NCBI GenBank assembly: GCA_028279185.1
Contig: JANQSS010000325.1
Coordinates: 62,001-126,000, forward strand
Length of the DNA stretch: 64,000 nucleotides
Direction of reading: 5' to 3'
From: Saprospiraceae bacterium
GTDB lineage: Bacteria > Bacteroidota > Bacteroidia > Chitinophagales > Saprospiraceae
Positions within the stretch are counted from its first letter, which is position 1. Every line of letters begins with the position of its first letter. The notes beneath the pieces were generated by a model. The model worked only from the letters and a program-made list of their open reading frames with translations, made no database searches and was not told the origin of the DNA. A program made the translations under genes and the position numbers. Shown in pieces: positions 54,014 to 63,947 of this stretch.

Positions 54014-55240
54014 ATGAAAATTCGGTCTTCGATAATTGCTTTACTATTTCTTTTTCTCGCAAACGGGGTTAAATCGCAATTATATGACTTACTGGGTGAC
54101 GAACCGTACGTGGAGATTCCATTTCGATACGAATCAAATTTTATTATTGTTAAGGTCCAGCTTAATGGAGCTTTCCCGCTGAACTTTATTTTTGATACGG
54201 GAGCAGAACACACCTTGCTCTTTAAGAAAACATTCACTGACTTATTGGGTGTTGACTATGGAAAACAGATTAAAATTTTTGGTTCGGACCTCCAGAATTT
54301 TGTGCATGCTCGAATAGTCCGAAATATACAATTTCGTGTTCCACCAATTGATGACGTCCGCATGGATTTCCTTGTGATGGAAGAAGATTATTTAAACATG
54401 GACGAATTAATTGGGCTGAGTATTGATGGTATCCTTGGTGCTCAATTTTTTCGACATCACGTCGTAAAAATCGATTACCGCCGCGGTATTATTACGCTAT
54501 TCAAAAAAGATAGAGTTCCTAAGTTGGGGAAAAAATTTATCCCCTACCCCGTAGCACTCAACCGAAATAAACCCTACTTATCAGCCAATTCATTCATAAA
54601 TCAGATCGACAGCGCACAACTGACGCTATTACTAGACACGGGGGCCGGAATCGGCCTGATGCTGCACAGCAACACCCACGAACAGATCAAATTGCCAGAT
54701 AACTATATTCAGACTAATTTGGGAATGGGTATCGGTGGACAGATTAATGGCTACATTGGCCGTATAGCGCGTTTGAATATAAGTAATTTTTCCTTTACAA
54801 ATGTGATCGCCGGATTTCAAGATGTAACACATCACGAACTCGATCGAAATGCGATAAAACGGAACGGAATAATAGGAAATCAAATATTGAGTCGGTTTAC
54901 ATTAATTATTGATTATCCCAATTCAATTTTGTACTTGAAACCAGAAAAAAAATTCAAAAAGAAATTTGAATATGATAAAAGTGGTATGACAATAGTCGCG
55001 TCCGGAACATACCTCAATCATTTCCAGATTATGCACGTTATCACAAATTCTCCCGCGCATCATGCAGATATATTACCCGGTGATCAGATACTTAGAATAA
55101 ATGGGATACCAACTTCATTTTATAGTCTTGCTAAATTGACCAAGAAATTTCGTGGTAATGACGGAAAACGACTTAAATTACTCGTCCTTCGCGACGGCGA
55201 AAAACTCACACGTAGTGTTGTATTACGTGAAATACTTTGA
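54014..55240 (+). CDS. Retropepsin-like aspartic peptidase with PDZ domain
   Basis: The ATG at 54014 begins a signal peptide (MKIRSSIIALLFLFLANGVKSQ); the longer frame from 53930 crosses the terminator. In the 408-residue protein, two DTGA motifs (FIFDTGAEHTLLF and LLLDTGAGIGLML) provide the two catalytic aspartates of a pepsin/retropepsin-like enzyme. A PDZ domain follows at about 320-405 (SPAHHADILPGDQILRINGIP). Likely a periplasmic protease. Confidence 0.88.
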   Translation: MKIRSSIIALLFLFLANGVKSQLYDLLGDEPYVEIPFRYESNFIIVKVQLNGAFPLNFIFDTGAEHTLLFKKTFTDLLGVDYGKQIKIFGSDLQNFVHARIVRNIQFRVPPIDDVRMDFLVMEEDYLNMDELIGLSIDGILGAQFFRHHVVKIDYRRGIITLFKKDRVPKLGKKFIPYPVALNRNKPYLSANSFINQIDSAQLTLLLDTGAGIGLMLHSNTHEQIKLPDNYIQTNLGMGIGGQINGYIGRIARLNISNFSFTNVIAGFQDVTHHELDRNAIKRNGIIGNQILSRFTLIIDYPNSILYLKPEKKFKKKFEYDKSGMTIVASGTYLNHFQIMHVITNSPAHHADILPGDQILRINGIPTSFYSLAKLTKKFRGNDGKRLKLLVLRDGEKLTRSVVLREIL

Positions 55241-55259
55241 CATATAATCAAAAACTTTT

Positions 55260-55754
55260 CTATGGGTCATATCGCTTAATTCGCGGCAACCACCGTGGTA
55301 CATTGTTTTTGTATTTTCGATAGTCATCCCCAAAACGTTTTTCCAAATCGGGTTCTTCCTTGTAAATGAAATATATCGTACTGGTCACGAAAAAAATGCC
55401 CGCCCAAAGTAATATTGGCCCGGAATTGAATACAAGCCCCTCTCCTATTAATAGCATAATCACGCCAGATATCATCGGATTGCGCCAATGTTTATAAGGG
55501 CCTGCAATAACGAGATTTTTCGGAGGATCCCAGGGCGCCAAAGTACCCCTACCCATCCGAGCGAAGTAAAGAATTGTAGTAGTCATGAGTATTAAGCCTC
55601 CAAGAAGAAGCAATACTCCCACCCACTTCAGCGCAATGCCCGTGTTTACATTATTAATTACCCCGGACCCATTGTATATGAGCATCGGAATGACTATAAC
55701 CACCACCACCGGTAGGGCCAAAATACTCGCTACATGTCTTAACAACATAGACAT
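55260..55754 (-). CDS. Isoprenylcysteine/phospholipid methyltransferase-like membrane protein
   Basis: 164 residues with about four transmembrane segments and the C-terminal pattern PYKHWRNPMISGVIMLL ... EEPDLEKRFGDDYRKYKNNVPRW of the ICMT/PEMT family. Its ATG overlaps the TAA of the adenylate cyclase (TAATG), so it is coupled. The substrate (an isoprenylated compound or a phospholipid) is not clear. Confidence 0.85.
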   Translation of the reverse strand: MSMLLRHVASILALPVVVVIVIPMLIYNGSGVINNVNTGIALKWVGVLLLLGGLILMTTTILYFARMGRGTLAPWDPPKNLVIAGPYKHWRNPMISGVIMLLIGEGLVFNSGPILLWAGIFFVTSTIYFIYKEEPDLEKRFGDDYRKYKNNVPRWLPRIKRYDP

Positions 55755-57622
55755 TAGGCTAAGATCGAGACATTGATAAGATCATTTCTTCCTTTAATCC
55801 GCATTGGAACCAATTCATACCTTGTCTCTGTCGTGGACATATTTTCTATTACAGCTTCTGTGGCAATGAGCTGAGAATTCAATTTTTTATTTAATTGCTC
55901 CACACGACTTGCTATGATTACCGGATTTCCAGTGACAGAATATTGTTTACGTGCGTCATTTCCTACGTTGCCGGTGACCACATTTCCTGCATGCAATCCT
56001 ATCCCAACTCTTACTTCGTTGACCCCAAGAGATGCATTTCTTTTTTGTAGTTTGGCAATAATAGCATGCGCAGCATTCACAGCATTTTCACAGGAATTAC
56101 CATGCTCAACCGGAGCACCAAAGGTAGCCATGAAACCATCACCCAAAAGCTGATTGACATTACCATGATGCGATTCCACAATGTCAATCATAAAACCAAA
56201 AATATTATTTTGAAAGGCAATTAATTCTTCAGGAGTCATTGATTCAGCCATTGGCGTGAAATCTCGAATATCTAAAAACATGACGCAAACAAACCGGCGA
56301 ACAGCCCCTTCACCGGCTTTATCAGCCAGCAACTCAGCGGCTATTTCTCCCGATACCTGCTGGCGCAATAAGGTTGTAATACGTTCCTCCGCGACTTCTA
56401 GTTTCGATTTTGCCTCGTCCACTGCCCGATATGCACTAAATAGTTTTTTGTGTTCCTTTCGTTTTTGATTGTAAAAATATAATGAAGTAACCGCACCAAT
56501 AAAAATAAGGAAAGAGATAATTAACGAGGAGTTTCGGAGTTTTATTTGCTTCTCTTTCTCAATCTCAATAGCATTGACATTTAGGTCTGCTATTCGTTTT
56601 TGTTGTTTTAGAAGCAAGATTTCATCAGCGCTCTTTTGAGCATTAAATATGGCAGAAATGCTGTCGTGTTGTAATCGAGCGGCCAGCGCCTGATATTGTT
56701 TAAAGTAATCCAGCGATCGCTTGTAGTCATTATTTTTTTCGAATTTTTCGGCCAGCGACTTAAGCGACTTTTTTTCCGTCACTAAACTTTGATTGGGTGT
56801 AAAAGTTATATTATTGGGAATTGGTTCTGGCTTTAACACCATTGAATCAAACGATATAGAATCATTTTGTTCGATCGATTTGATACGCTTTTCAGTCAAT
56901 GCCTCGGCCAAAAAAGACTGCGCTTCCTGCGGTTGATTCAAGCTATCCAAAAGGAGTGCAACCCGAATTTGCATCTCATTAATTTCATCTGTTTCTCCCG
57001 TATTTTTCAGAAGGTTGATCGCTTTTTTGTAATGCTTTATTGCCGCATCATAATCACCGTCTTCTTCCTTCTTATTTCCTAATTTTATTTGAGCATCAAT
57101 TTGCAAGCGCTGTGTCGCATCTCCAATTTTATCGCCAATATTGAGGTTTTTAAATGCTTTGGATACAACGTTCTTTTTAACTTTGCCATCACGCTCTAAA
57201 GCTCTTAATTCCGTAAAGCGCAAATCTATTTTATCAACAAATATGGAATCATTCAACTTAGAAGACCAATAGCGCGCGGAAATAAATTGTTCTTTAGCTT
57301 GGGCATATTTTTCGCTGGTAAATAATAAATCTCCATATAGCACGTGGGCTCTTAAAAGTTTTACAAAGTCCTCGGGGAGAAGCTCAGGATTGGCAATATC
57401 AATTATCTCTTCCCCTAGATTTACGGCCTGCTTTGCGTATTTCGTTGCCTTTTTACTATCTACGGTTATGTACGCATCCGAAAGCTCATTAAGCGCATTC
57501 AATTTCTCTACTCCATAAAGTCGGTTGATTTGCTTCTCGGATTCACGTAGATCGATCTGTGCAAGACCAACATTCATGTAACACATGTAACACAAAACCC
57601 AGCAAGCCTTAAAAATTTTCAT
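55754..57622 (-). CDS. TPR-containing class III adenylate/guanylate cyclase
   Basis: 622 residues. A signal peptide (about 1-21) precedes TPR-like helices (about 25-360). A transmembrane segment (about 370-390) and coiled coil (about 395-420) lead to a class III cyclase domain (about 430-620). The two metal-binding Asp (LDIRDFTP and LGDGFMATFG) and the GLHAGNVVTGNVG segment are present. It probably makes cAMP in response to a periplasmic TPR-sensed signal. It overlaps the VOC gene by four bases. Confidence 0.9.
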   Translation of the reverse strand: MKIFKACWVLCYMCYMNVGLAQIDLRESEKQINRLYGVEKLNALNELSDAYITVDSKKATKYAKQAVNLGEEIIDIANPELLPEDFVKLLRAHVLYGDLLFTSEKYAQAKEQFISARYWSSKLNDSIFVDKIDLRFTELRALERDGKVKKNVVSKAFKNLNIGDKIGDATQRLQIDAQIKLGNKKEEDGDYDAAIKHYKKAINLLKNTGETDEINEMQIRVALLLDSLNQPQEAQSFLAEALTEKRIKSIEQNDSISFDSMVLKPEPIPNNITFTPNQSLVTEKKSLKSLAEKFEKNNDYKRSLDYFKQYQALAARLQHDSISAIFNAQKSADEILLLKQQKRIADLNVNAIEIEKEKQIKLRNSSLIISFLIFIGAVTSLYFYNQKRKEHKKLFSAYRAVDEAKSKLEVAEERITTLLRQQVSGEIAAELLADKAGEGAVRRFVCVMFLDIRDFTPMAESMTPEELIAFQNNIFGFMIDIVESHHGNVNQLLGDGFMATFGAPVEHGNSCENAVNAAHAIIAKLQKRNASLGVNEVRVGIGLHAGNVVTGNVGNDARKQYSVTGNPVIIASRVEQLNKKLNSQLIATEAVIENMSTTETRYELVPMRIKGRNDLINVSILA

Positions 57623-58035
57623 CCGCTTTCAGTAGATTTATTATTGGCTGTAGGTTGAATTATATCCCATAGGTTTCCATACAAATCTTTAAAGACAGCC
57701 ACTGTTCCATATTCTTCTTCAACTGGTTGTCGAACGAATTCGATGCCTTTTGATTTCATATTCTCAAAGTCGCGCCAGAAATCGTCTGTGAATAAGAATA
57801 AAAAGACACGACCACCTGTCTGATTGCCTATTCGCGTACGTTGTTCGGCGTTGGCCGCCCTGGCAAGAAGCAGTTTGCAACCAGAAGAGCCGGGAGGCGC
57901 GATGATTACCCAGCGCTTTTCTGCCGACAGAGGGGTATCTTCGATCAACTTAAAGTTGAGCTTTTCCGTATAGAATGCGATGGCTTCATCATATTCTCTG
58001 ACAACTAAGGCTATATGTGCGATATTTTGATTCAT
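57619..58035 (-). CDS. VOC family (glyoxalase-like) protein
   Basis: The ATG at 58035 (MNQNIAHIALVVREYDEA) is chosen over 58134; it gives 138 residues. One VOC repeat pair: HIALVVREYDEAIAFYTEKL, VFLFLFTDDFWRDFENM and FKDLYGNLWDIIQP. His8 and the Glu/Asp residues are possible metal ligands. The reaction is unknown. It heads the VOC-cyclase-ICMT operon. Confidence 0.82.
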   Translation of the reverse strand: MNQNIAHIALVVREYDEAIAFYTEKLNFKLIEDTPLSAEKRWVIIAPPGSSGCKLLLARAANAEQRTRIGNQTGGRVFLFLFTDDFWRDFENMKSKGIEFVRQPVEEEYGTVAVFKDLYGNLWDIIQPTANNKSTESG

Positions 58036-58211
58036 TCGACCGATCTGCTTAGCTTGCGAATATGCGATAAAAAGATCGGATATGTATCGCCTGCGGCCAT
58101 GGTTTCGACGAATCGCATGAAGTAAGAGATACAAGCCAGGCCTGGATCACAGACGGTGTGGATGTTTATTTGGCTATTTGATAGTTCTCCCACTAATTTG
58201 AAGAAAAATGT

Positions 58212-58219
58212 TACCTTTG
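58212..58219 (+). promoter_or_regulatory. Candidate -7 element of rplU-rpmA
   Basis: TACCTTTG matches TAnnTTTG exactly, about 35 bases before the rplU ATG. No good TTG at the -33 spacing is seen. Confidence 0.5.
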
Positions 58220-58254
58220 CCGTCCATTTTACACGACTGTAAAAAATAGTGAAT

Positions 58255-58563
58255 ATGTATGCAATAGTTTCCATTGCCGGTCAACAATTCAAAGTTGAGG
58301 AAGGTCAAGAGATCTTTGTCCACCGGCTGGCAGCAAATGCGGGCGATGAGGTCAAATTTGATCAAGTCTTGCTCGTCGGCAGTGATTCAGGCGTTTCGGT
58401 TGGTACACCAACATTGAACGGGCATGTTTCGGCCGAAGTTATCGATCATGTAAAGGGTGATAAGGTCATCGTCTTTAAGAAGAAAAGACGTAAAGGCTAT
58501 CAGAAGCAGAATGGCCACCGGCAATCCTTTACAAAATTAAAAATCAACTCAATAACCAGCTAA
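58255..58563 (+). CDS. rplU: 50S ribosomal protein L21
   Basis: The ATG at 58255 ([18 protein letters not shown]) is chosen over the GTG at 58249. The 102-residue protein has the L21 pattern throughout, ending in the basic [22 protein letters not shown] segment. It is part of the large ribosomal subunit. rpmA follows ten bases later, the usual order. Confidence 0.98.
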   Translation: MYAIVSIAGQQFKVEEGQEIFVHRLAANAGDEVKFDQVLLVGSDSGVSVGTPTLNGHVSAEVIDHVKGDKVIVFKKKRRKGYQKQNGHRQSFTKLKINSITS

Positions 58564-58573
58564 ATCATCAACC

Positions 58574-58885
58574 ATGGCTCATAAGAAAGGTGTAGGTAGT
58601 TCGGATAACGGACGTGATAGTAATCCTAAGTTTCTCGGTGTAAAGTTGTTTGGTGGTCAAGCAGCGCGAGCCGGAAACATTATCGTGCGACAGCGAGGAA
58701 CAAAGTTTCATCCTGGTGTCAATGTTGGAATGGGTAAAGATCATACCCTATTCGCTCTAACAGATGGACGTGTTGAATTTAGAAAGCGTCGTCAGAATCG
58801 CACATATGTAAACATTGTGTCTGACGATATGGTCGCAGTTGCGACTAAGCCGACAGCTAAGTCAGGCGCGCAAGAAGAAGAATAG
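58574..58885 (+). CDS. rpmA: 50S ribosomal protein L27
   Basis: 103 residues. The start [22 protein letters not shown] and [29 protein letters not shown] are typical of L27. The C-terminal tail (about 15 residues, ending in three Glu) is longer than in E. coli. It follows rplU. Confidence 0.98.
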   Translation: MAHKKGVGSSDNGRDSNPKFLGVKLFGGQAARAGNIIVRQRGTKFHPGVNVGMGKDHTLFALTDGRVEFRKRRQNRTYVNIVSDDMVAVATKPTAKSGAQEEE

Positions 58886-58951
58886 GCTAATTCCATCAAT
58901 TTTTTCTTTACGTTCGGAACTTATGTTCAGCCATGAGGGTGTAGTTTTATG

Positions 58952-59614
58952 TCACTTCGCTTCGTCATCCCAAATGCCGACGACGGCGCTTTTCTTCACC
59001 CAGCCATGCTCATATGTATCGGTTTGTACAAGGTAGAAATCCTGGTACGCTTGTTGGACTTCGGCCATTTGACCTTCAAATACAATTTGCTTGTCCGTGC
59101 TTACATCATAGGGTTTATCCTTTAACTCGGAATCATTAACAAAGATCACTAATTCATCGGCCTGAACATACGTTGAGCGAAAATACCCAACAAGCCCAAG
59201 CAATGCGCCAAGGAAGAGTAGAATTAGTGACCATTGAAAATATTTGTCGCGTCGGTAAAAATATAGCGCGATGGCAAGGACAAAGGCAAAAATGGATACT
59301 ATAAACAAGGAATTTCGTGGCATAAAATGAACAAATTTTCCTATTCCTTTCTGCCATCCAAAATGCAATAATGTATGCGCAGGCAAATCGTGTGCCTGTC
59401 TGAATTGATTTAAATTTACTATGGCAGCTCGCCGCTGCTTTCCATAACTGCGACTCGCTCGTTCGAACTGCTGAATGGCCCGCCAAACATCTTCAGACTT
59501 TTGCAAATCAACGCCTACATCATTGTATGATTTCTTGGCCTCTGCCGCTTGTTGAGAAAAAACAGGAGCAGCCCCAACACCAAAAATCGCTAGAAAAAAG
59601 AATATTACTTTCAT
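58952..59614 (-). CDS. BatE-like membrane protein with SH3-type domain
   Basis: 220 residues. A signal peptide (ending VFSQQ) precedes a short TPR-like helical part (about 25-75), two transmembrane segments (about 95-115 and 125-145), and a C-terminal SH3-like domain (about 150-215; HGWVKKSAVVGIW). This is the end of the BatE layout, but the usual N-terminal TPR array is nearly absent. No other bat genes are in the window. Confidence 0.65.
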   Translation of the reverse strand: MKVIFFFLAIFGVGAAPVFSQQAAEAKKSYNDVGVDLQKSEDVWRAIQQFERASRSYGKQRRAAIVNLNQFRQAHDLPAHTLLHFGWQKGIGKFVHFMPRNSLFIVSIFAFVLAIALYFYRRDKYFQWSLILLFLGALLGLVGYFRSTYVQADELVIFVNDSELKDKPYDVSTDKQIVFEGQMAEVQQAYQDFYLVQTDTYEHGWVKKSAVVGIWDDEAK

Positions 59615-59684
59615 TTACTTACAAGGATATTTCTTTTCTGCCAAAATTAAAATTTAATCATAAGCTGGACAACGACCGGATCAC

Positions 59685-61565
59685 TTACCTTATTTCCTTT
59701 TTCGAAATGAGTTCGTACACTCTAAATATATCGGTAGGAGAAGTACTTCGAAGTGTTTCGTCATAACTAAAGCCTTCCAACTTTAGGGTATTGTGATCTA
59801 CTTGCTCCATTGGATGAAATACGCTTGTAGGTTTTTTATAAAATCGAATTTCTGCTACTTCATTTTCTTGAAACGATAGTTTCATTTCGCTGCAATCTAT
59901 TTTATTTACACCAATGTAAGCTCCAGAATCATCGGCTGCATAGTAAATAGATTGCGCATTACCTTTTACGTACGTGTGTTGAAGCTCTTGTTCAAAAAAT
60001 GTGGCAATAATTCTTCGACCTTTTACTTGATTAAATAGGCCACTATTACTTTTATTTATCACAAAGGCATTGTCAATAATTTCGATTTCTTTGATTGCAT
60101 CATTTGCCATTTGGACATTTATCGTATCTCCAAAAAATCGACTCGTATCGCTCCAAATCACGGGATCACCAAAAATTCGAAACATAGAATCTTGTTCATT
60201 AAAACGCAAGGAGTCCGCTACAAACTGCAAGTTCTTCTTATAACCGACTACATTATGGTAGGCGTATAATTGTCGTGATTCGACGCCATTTGAATCTGTC
60301 ACTTGCGTACTGACTAATGTATCAGCCGTTACATGCAAACTGTCACCTTCCATCTGCGTAATCAAGCGTAATCCTTTTCCAAATGCTTTTACCTCATTAT
60401 CGACTTTGTCAATCAAAGCATCCGCACAAAACAATGTTACATTTTGCGCCGAGTCAAAATAAATGACATTTCCGGAGGCCCTAACCATATCCTGGCCTGC
60501 CAATTCTTGCATGTGATCTGCTTCCAACTTTTGACTGCCTTGCACCACAAGTGCCCGACCTTCTGTTTTAAAGGCGCCATTGCTCAAGGTGTATTCCATA
60601 CGCTCCCCGGTGGCCGTTTGTTCAGCATCTTTATAATCCACATTTCCAATAAGAAGTACTTTGTCTTTCGATTTTTGATATTCAATTCGATCTGCCGTCG
60701 CTTCCTTATCTTTTTCTTTTACCCATGTATTGCCGATCAAAGTAAAATCCTGTGTATTACCGTAAAACAAAATCGTATCCGCAACAGCTTCTTTTTCGGG
60801 TGATGCATATTGCGCATTATTTTGCAGTGAGGCAAAATTGTTTTGCAAGTCATAATAGCCCGATTCGCAGTAAATATTATTATCCAGCTGTTTCATACGC
60901 ACTGGTGCCACAAAAGTTGCCACTTTAGTTGTTGGATTAAAATGAAGGGAATCTGTGCGCATCGTATAATCAGGGCCAGCGACCACAACGCTGTCGTAGA
61001 AAATTACAAGTGACGAATCGATAAAATACGTTCCAAATTTAGACGTGATTAATCGCTCACCGTCTGTCATTAACGCTTCCTGATTATTGTAGTATGCTAT
61101 GTTGTTTTTCATGTCGTATTCAATTTTGTCGGCATACAGCTTTTGAGCACCATTTTCTAATACGACATTTCCGTCCATTTTAGCGTACTCGGTTTGCCCG
61201 TTATACCGCAATTCATCGCAATAGGCGTTAGTCGTGTCGGAACGTTGTATGGTGACATCTCCAAATGCCTCCGCAGCATTATCAGCGGACTTTAGATTGA
61301 CTTTTGATGCATAGATAACGGTGGAATCCTGCCGCAGGATGACATTTCCACTCAAAATACTTCGAGCACCTTTATCAAACCCTTTGGTGCGATCAGCATT
61401 GATGACAATGATCGGTTTCGCCTCAGCGGTATCCGATTCTATTTCTTGTGAAAGACAGGTGGTCACAAATAAAAATGAACTAGCTAAAAAGCAAGCTATC
61501 GCTTTCGCTATCCGATATACATTCAACTGGCAAATAATATCTGAATTATTATGTGCTTTACGCAT
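59685..61565 (-). CDS. OstA-like LPS transport protein
   Basis: About 626 residues from the ATG at 61565, slightly overlapping the FAD oxidoreductase stop. A signal peptide (about 12-40) precedes repeated OstA_2 jelly-roll units (DVTIQRSDTTNAYCDELRYNG, GNVVLENGAQKLYADKIEYD, and similar). It is related to LptA/LptD and probably helps to move lipopolysaccharide across the periplasm. Confidence 0.88.
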   Translation of the reverse strand: MRKAHNNSDIICQLNVYRIAKAIACFLASSFLFVTTCLSQEIESDTAEAKPIIVINADRTKGFDKGARSILSGNVILRQDSTVIYASKVNLKSADNAAEAFGDVTIQRSDTTNAYCDELRYNGQTEYAKMDGNVVLENGAQKLYADKIEYDMKNNIAYYNNQEALMTDGERLITSKFGTYFIDSSLVIFYDSVVVAGPDYTMRTDSLHFNPTTKVATFVAPVRMKQLDNNIYCESGYYDLQNNFASLQNNAQYASPEKEAVADTILFYGNTQDFTLIGNTWVKEKDKEATADRIEYQKSKDKVLLIGNVDYKDAEQTATGERMEYTLSNGAFKTEGRALVVQGSQKLEADHMQELAGQDMVRASGNVIYFDSAQNVTLFCADALIDKVDNEVKAFGKGLRLITQMEGDSLHVTADTLVSTQVTDSNGVESRQLYAYHNVVGYKKNLQFVADSLRFNEQDSMFRIFGDPVIWSDTSRFFGDTINVQMANDAIKEIEIIDNAFVINKSNSGLFNQVKGRRIIATFFEQELQHTYVKGNAQSIYYAADDSGAYIGVNKIDCSEMKLSFQENEVAEIRFYKKPTSVFHPMEQVDHNTLKLEGFSYDETLRSTSPTDIFRVYELISKKEIR

Positions 61566-62703
61566 GGGCACTTATATCATTTATGACCAAATCAGCGACT
61601 TCCATGCCTGCTTGCATACCCAGGGCTACACCCATACCTCCGAAACCAGCTGCGACAAAAGTCCTTTCAGACGTACGTGCAATCACAGGCATTTTAGTAT
61701 CAGCAAAACCCATGATCCCTGCCCATTCAAATTCAAAATGGGGAGTTGGGTGGTTTGGCAGGATGACTTCGGTCACGTACTTTTTTAATCGTTCGGTTAT
61801 TTTTTTGTTAATATTTAGATCAGACACAAATTCATTTTCAAAATCCCAATGTCGACCGCCTCCTATGAGCAATCTACCGTCAATATTTCGAAAATAGATA
61901 TACCCCTTTTCAGCATGAAAAACGCCCGTAAAAGGTAAGTCAATCGGTTCACTTACAAGGACTACATTTCGCGCTGGTCGAATTTTCAATTCTGGTACGC
62001 GTAATGCTTGGGTTAAACCATTCGTTGCGAGAACGACTCGCTTAGCGCGCATGTTGCCCCTTGAAGTTTCGATTTGAATACTATTCCCGGATTGAAGCAC
62101 ATTTGTGACGTTGACGGAGGTAAAAAATTCACAGTCACCTTTGCCCACAACGCGTTTCAATTGGGCCACAAAGGCGGCCGGATTAAGTTGCCCTTCGTGG
62201 GGGTTTTCGATCAAGAAATGATCGGTGTGAAATCCAAAGCGGCGATCTGCCAATTTGAATACGGATGGCCCGATAGTCGGTTCGAGCAGCGCATTGATTC
62301 GAGCAATCTCAGCTTCGGCTTTTCTCTTTGGAAAGTCCTTTTTATCGATCAATTCAAAACCACCTGTTTGCCGATAGCCTATAGCTGAGTCACTAAAAGT
62401 CGCATTTATTACTTCTATTCCTCGATATCGCTTCTCTATCAACTGCAAACACTCCGACTCTCCAAAACGATGTAAGTCATCTAAGATCTCTGTTAAGCTT
62501 CCAAAACAGGCAAATCCCGCATTGCGCGTGCTCGCCACCCGTGTAATGCTATATTTATCAATTATGCGCACTGAAATGTCGGGATTCTTTTTACACAAGC
62601 TTAAAGCGCAGCTTAATCCAGCTATCCCAGCACCAATGATGATTACATCGACTTCTGTTTCGAGGTGTTTGCTATCCCAATAACTAAGCGTAACGTGCTT
62701 CAT
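61558..62703 (-). CDS. FAD-dependent oxidoreductase (DAO family)
   Basis: 381 residues. The dinucleotide-binding motif VDVIIIGAGIAGLSCALSL begins at about residue 18, and RVVLATNGLTQALRVPELKIRPAR and the late GFGGMGVALGMQAG motif fit the D-amino-acid oxidase/glycine oxidase family. Substrate is unknown. It lies before the OstA-like gene and probably shares its transcript. Confidence 0.9.
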   Translation of the reverse strand: MKHVTLSYWDSKHLETEVDVIIIGAGIAGLSCALSLCKKNPDISVRIIDKYSITRVASTRNAGFACFGSLTEILDDLHRFGESECLQLIEKRYRGIEVINATFSDSAIGYRQTGGFELIDKKDFPKRKAEAEIARINALLEPTIGPSVFKLADRRFGFHTDHFLIENPHEGQLNPAAFVAQLKRVVGKGDCEFFTSVNVTNVLQSGNSIQIETSRGNMRAKRVVLATNGLTQALRVPELKIRPARNVVLVSEPIDLPFTGVFHAEKGYIYFRNIDGRLLIGGGRHWDFENEFVSDLNINKKITERLKKYVTEVILPNHPTPHFEFEWAGIMGFADTKMPVIARTSERTFVAAGFGGMGVALGMQAGMEVADLVINDISAHA

Positions 62704-62719
62704 GATCGGTTAAAATTGA

Positions 62720-62727
62720 TAAATTTG
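62720..62727 (+). promoter_or_regulatory. Candidate -7 element of the DUF4293 gene
   Basis: TAAATTTG matches TAnnTTTG, 16 bases before the ATG. The leader would be short. Confidence 0.4.
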
Positions 62728-62743
62728 TCACAAAGCAAAGCAA

Positions 62744-63181
62744 ATGATACAACGTATTCAAACCCTATTTTTTTTATTGGCAGCCGCCACATTCATCGCA
62801 CTATTCTATCTCCCTTTTGCCTTTAGTGATGTATCGGCCGGAGAAATGCTTCAGGACAAATTGTACACTGTTGAAGATCACCTTCTGCTTGGTGGTTTAT
62901 GCATACTTGGCGGCATATTGTCTATCGTCGCCATATTCCTGTTCAAGAACCGGCCATTGCAAATGCGTATAGGTTATTTTATCATTATTGCAGCCATATT
63001 TATCATAATCCTGGCCATTGGTCTATTCATCAATGAGTCTCAATCCTATAACAGTCCTGTCAATATATCCGAAGGATTTGGAATTGGGATGCCCGTATTA
63101 ACTATTGTACTGGTGGTACTTGCAAATCGTTTTATAAAGAAAGATGAAAATACCGTTCGCTCGATGGATCGACTGCGATAA
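62744..63181 (+). CDS. DUF4293 family membrane protein
   Basis: 145 residues with four transmembrane segments (about 7-25, 45-65, 75-98, 112-130) and the N-terminal MIQRIQTLFFLLAA motif typical of DUF4293. The family is widespread in Bacteroidota and of unknown function. Confidence 0.85.
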   Translation: MIQRIQTLFFLLAAATFIALFYLPFAFSDVSAGEMLQDKLYTVEDHLLLGGLCILGGILSIVAIFLFKNRPLQMRIGYFIIIAAIFIIILAIGLFINESQSYNSPVNISEGFGIGMPVLTIVLVVLANRFIKKDENTVRSMDRLR

Positions 63182-63188
63182 AGTCAAT

Positions 63189-63701
63189 TTACGAGGTAAC
63201 TTCAGATTCTGAAATTATCAATGGAATACGGGCGCGAACTTGTTTTTTCTTATGAAACGGTAGTTGGTGATACGGTTTATTAAATAATTCCCAGGCTTTT
63301 TCATCCCACAATTTTTTATACGCCTGCTTTAATCTATCGTATACATCAATATAGGTAGAATAGCTGGTTGCCCGCGAACAACTTAAAGCGACAACCGGTT
63401 GTTTGTTTTTTTTATTTACAAGTCGGCTTTGGATAAATGCAGCTGTTCGATCCTTAATTTCATCCAAATTGATGTACTCCTTCTCCATCAATATTTCGTC
63501 GAATCCATTAATGGATATGCTCAAAACATATTCTTCATCGTACAGAACGCTTGCATCCGGCCCATCGGGTATTGGTGGGAGGCGTGCCATAATTCCCTGA
63601 TCTTGTAAAATAGTCGTAGTAACGAGAAAAAAGATTAGAAGCAAAAAGGCGATGTCAGCCATTGAGCCTGCATTAATTTCATTGGTCTGTCGCTTTTTCA
63701 T
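63189..63701 (-). CDS. exbD: ExbD/TolR family biopolymer transport protein
   Basis: 170 residues from the ATG at 63701 (MKKRQTNEINAGSMADIAFLLLIFF). The transmembrane helix with the essential Asp (SMADIAFLLLIFFLVTTT) is at about 14-34, followed by a periplasmic domain. It works with ExbB and TonB to power outer-membrane receptors such as the one at 35185-37551. ExbB is not in the window. Confidence 0.9.
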   Translation of the reverse strand: MKKRQTNEINAGSMADIAFLLLIFFLVTTTILQDQGIMARLPPIPDGPDASVLYDEEYVLSISINGFDEILMEKEYINLDEIKDRTAAFIQSRLVNKKNKQPVVALSCSRATSYSTYIDVYDRLKQAYKKLWDEKAWELFNKPYHQLPFHKKKQVRARIPLIISESEVTS

Positions 63702-63800
63702 ATGCATCATTTTTATACATATATGATGCAATATTAATTGACCTGGGTGTCACAAGAAATTAAATTTTATAGGGAAAATATAAATCAATTCGATTCAAAA

Positions 63801-63834
63801 TTAGAAAAGGAACACCGAAGTGTCCCTTTTCTAA
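63801..63834 (-). terminator. Terminator with UUCG tetraloop
   Basis: Fifteen-base arms at 63801-63815 and 63820-63834 pair with one mismatch. Read on the minus strand the loop is TTCG closed by C-G, an unusually stable tetraloop. It probably ends a minus-strand gene coming in from the right edge. Confidence 0.6.
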
Positions 63835-63947
63835 ACTATAATTCAAATGCTTATTCAGCGATAAACAATCATTCTCCACGCGGTTTCGCTGAATAATTAA
63901 CCTTGAGTTGTCCTGCTAATTTAAATTTCATATACGTATTACACCAT

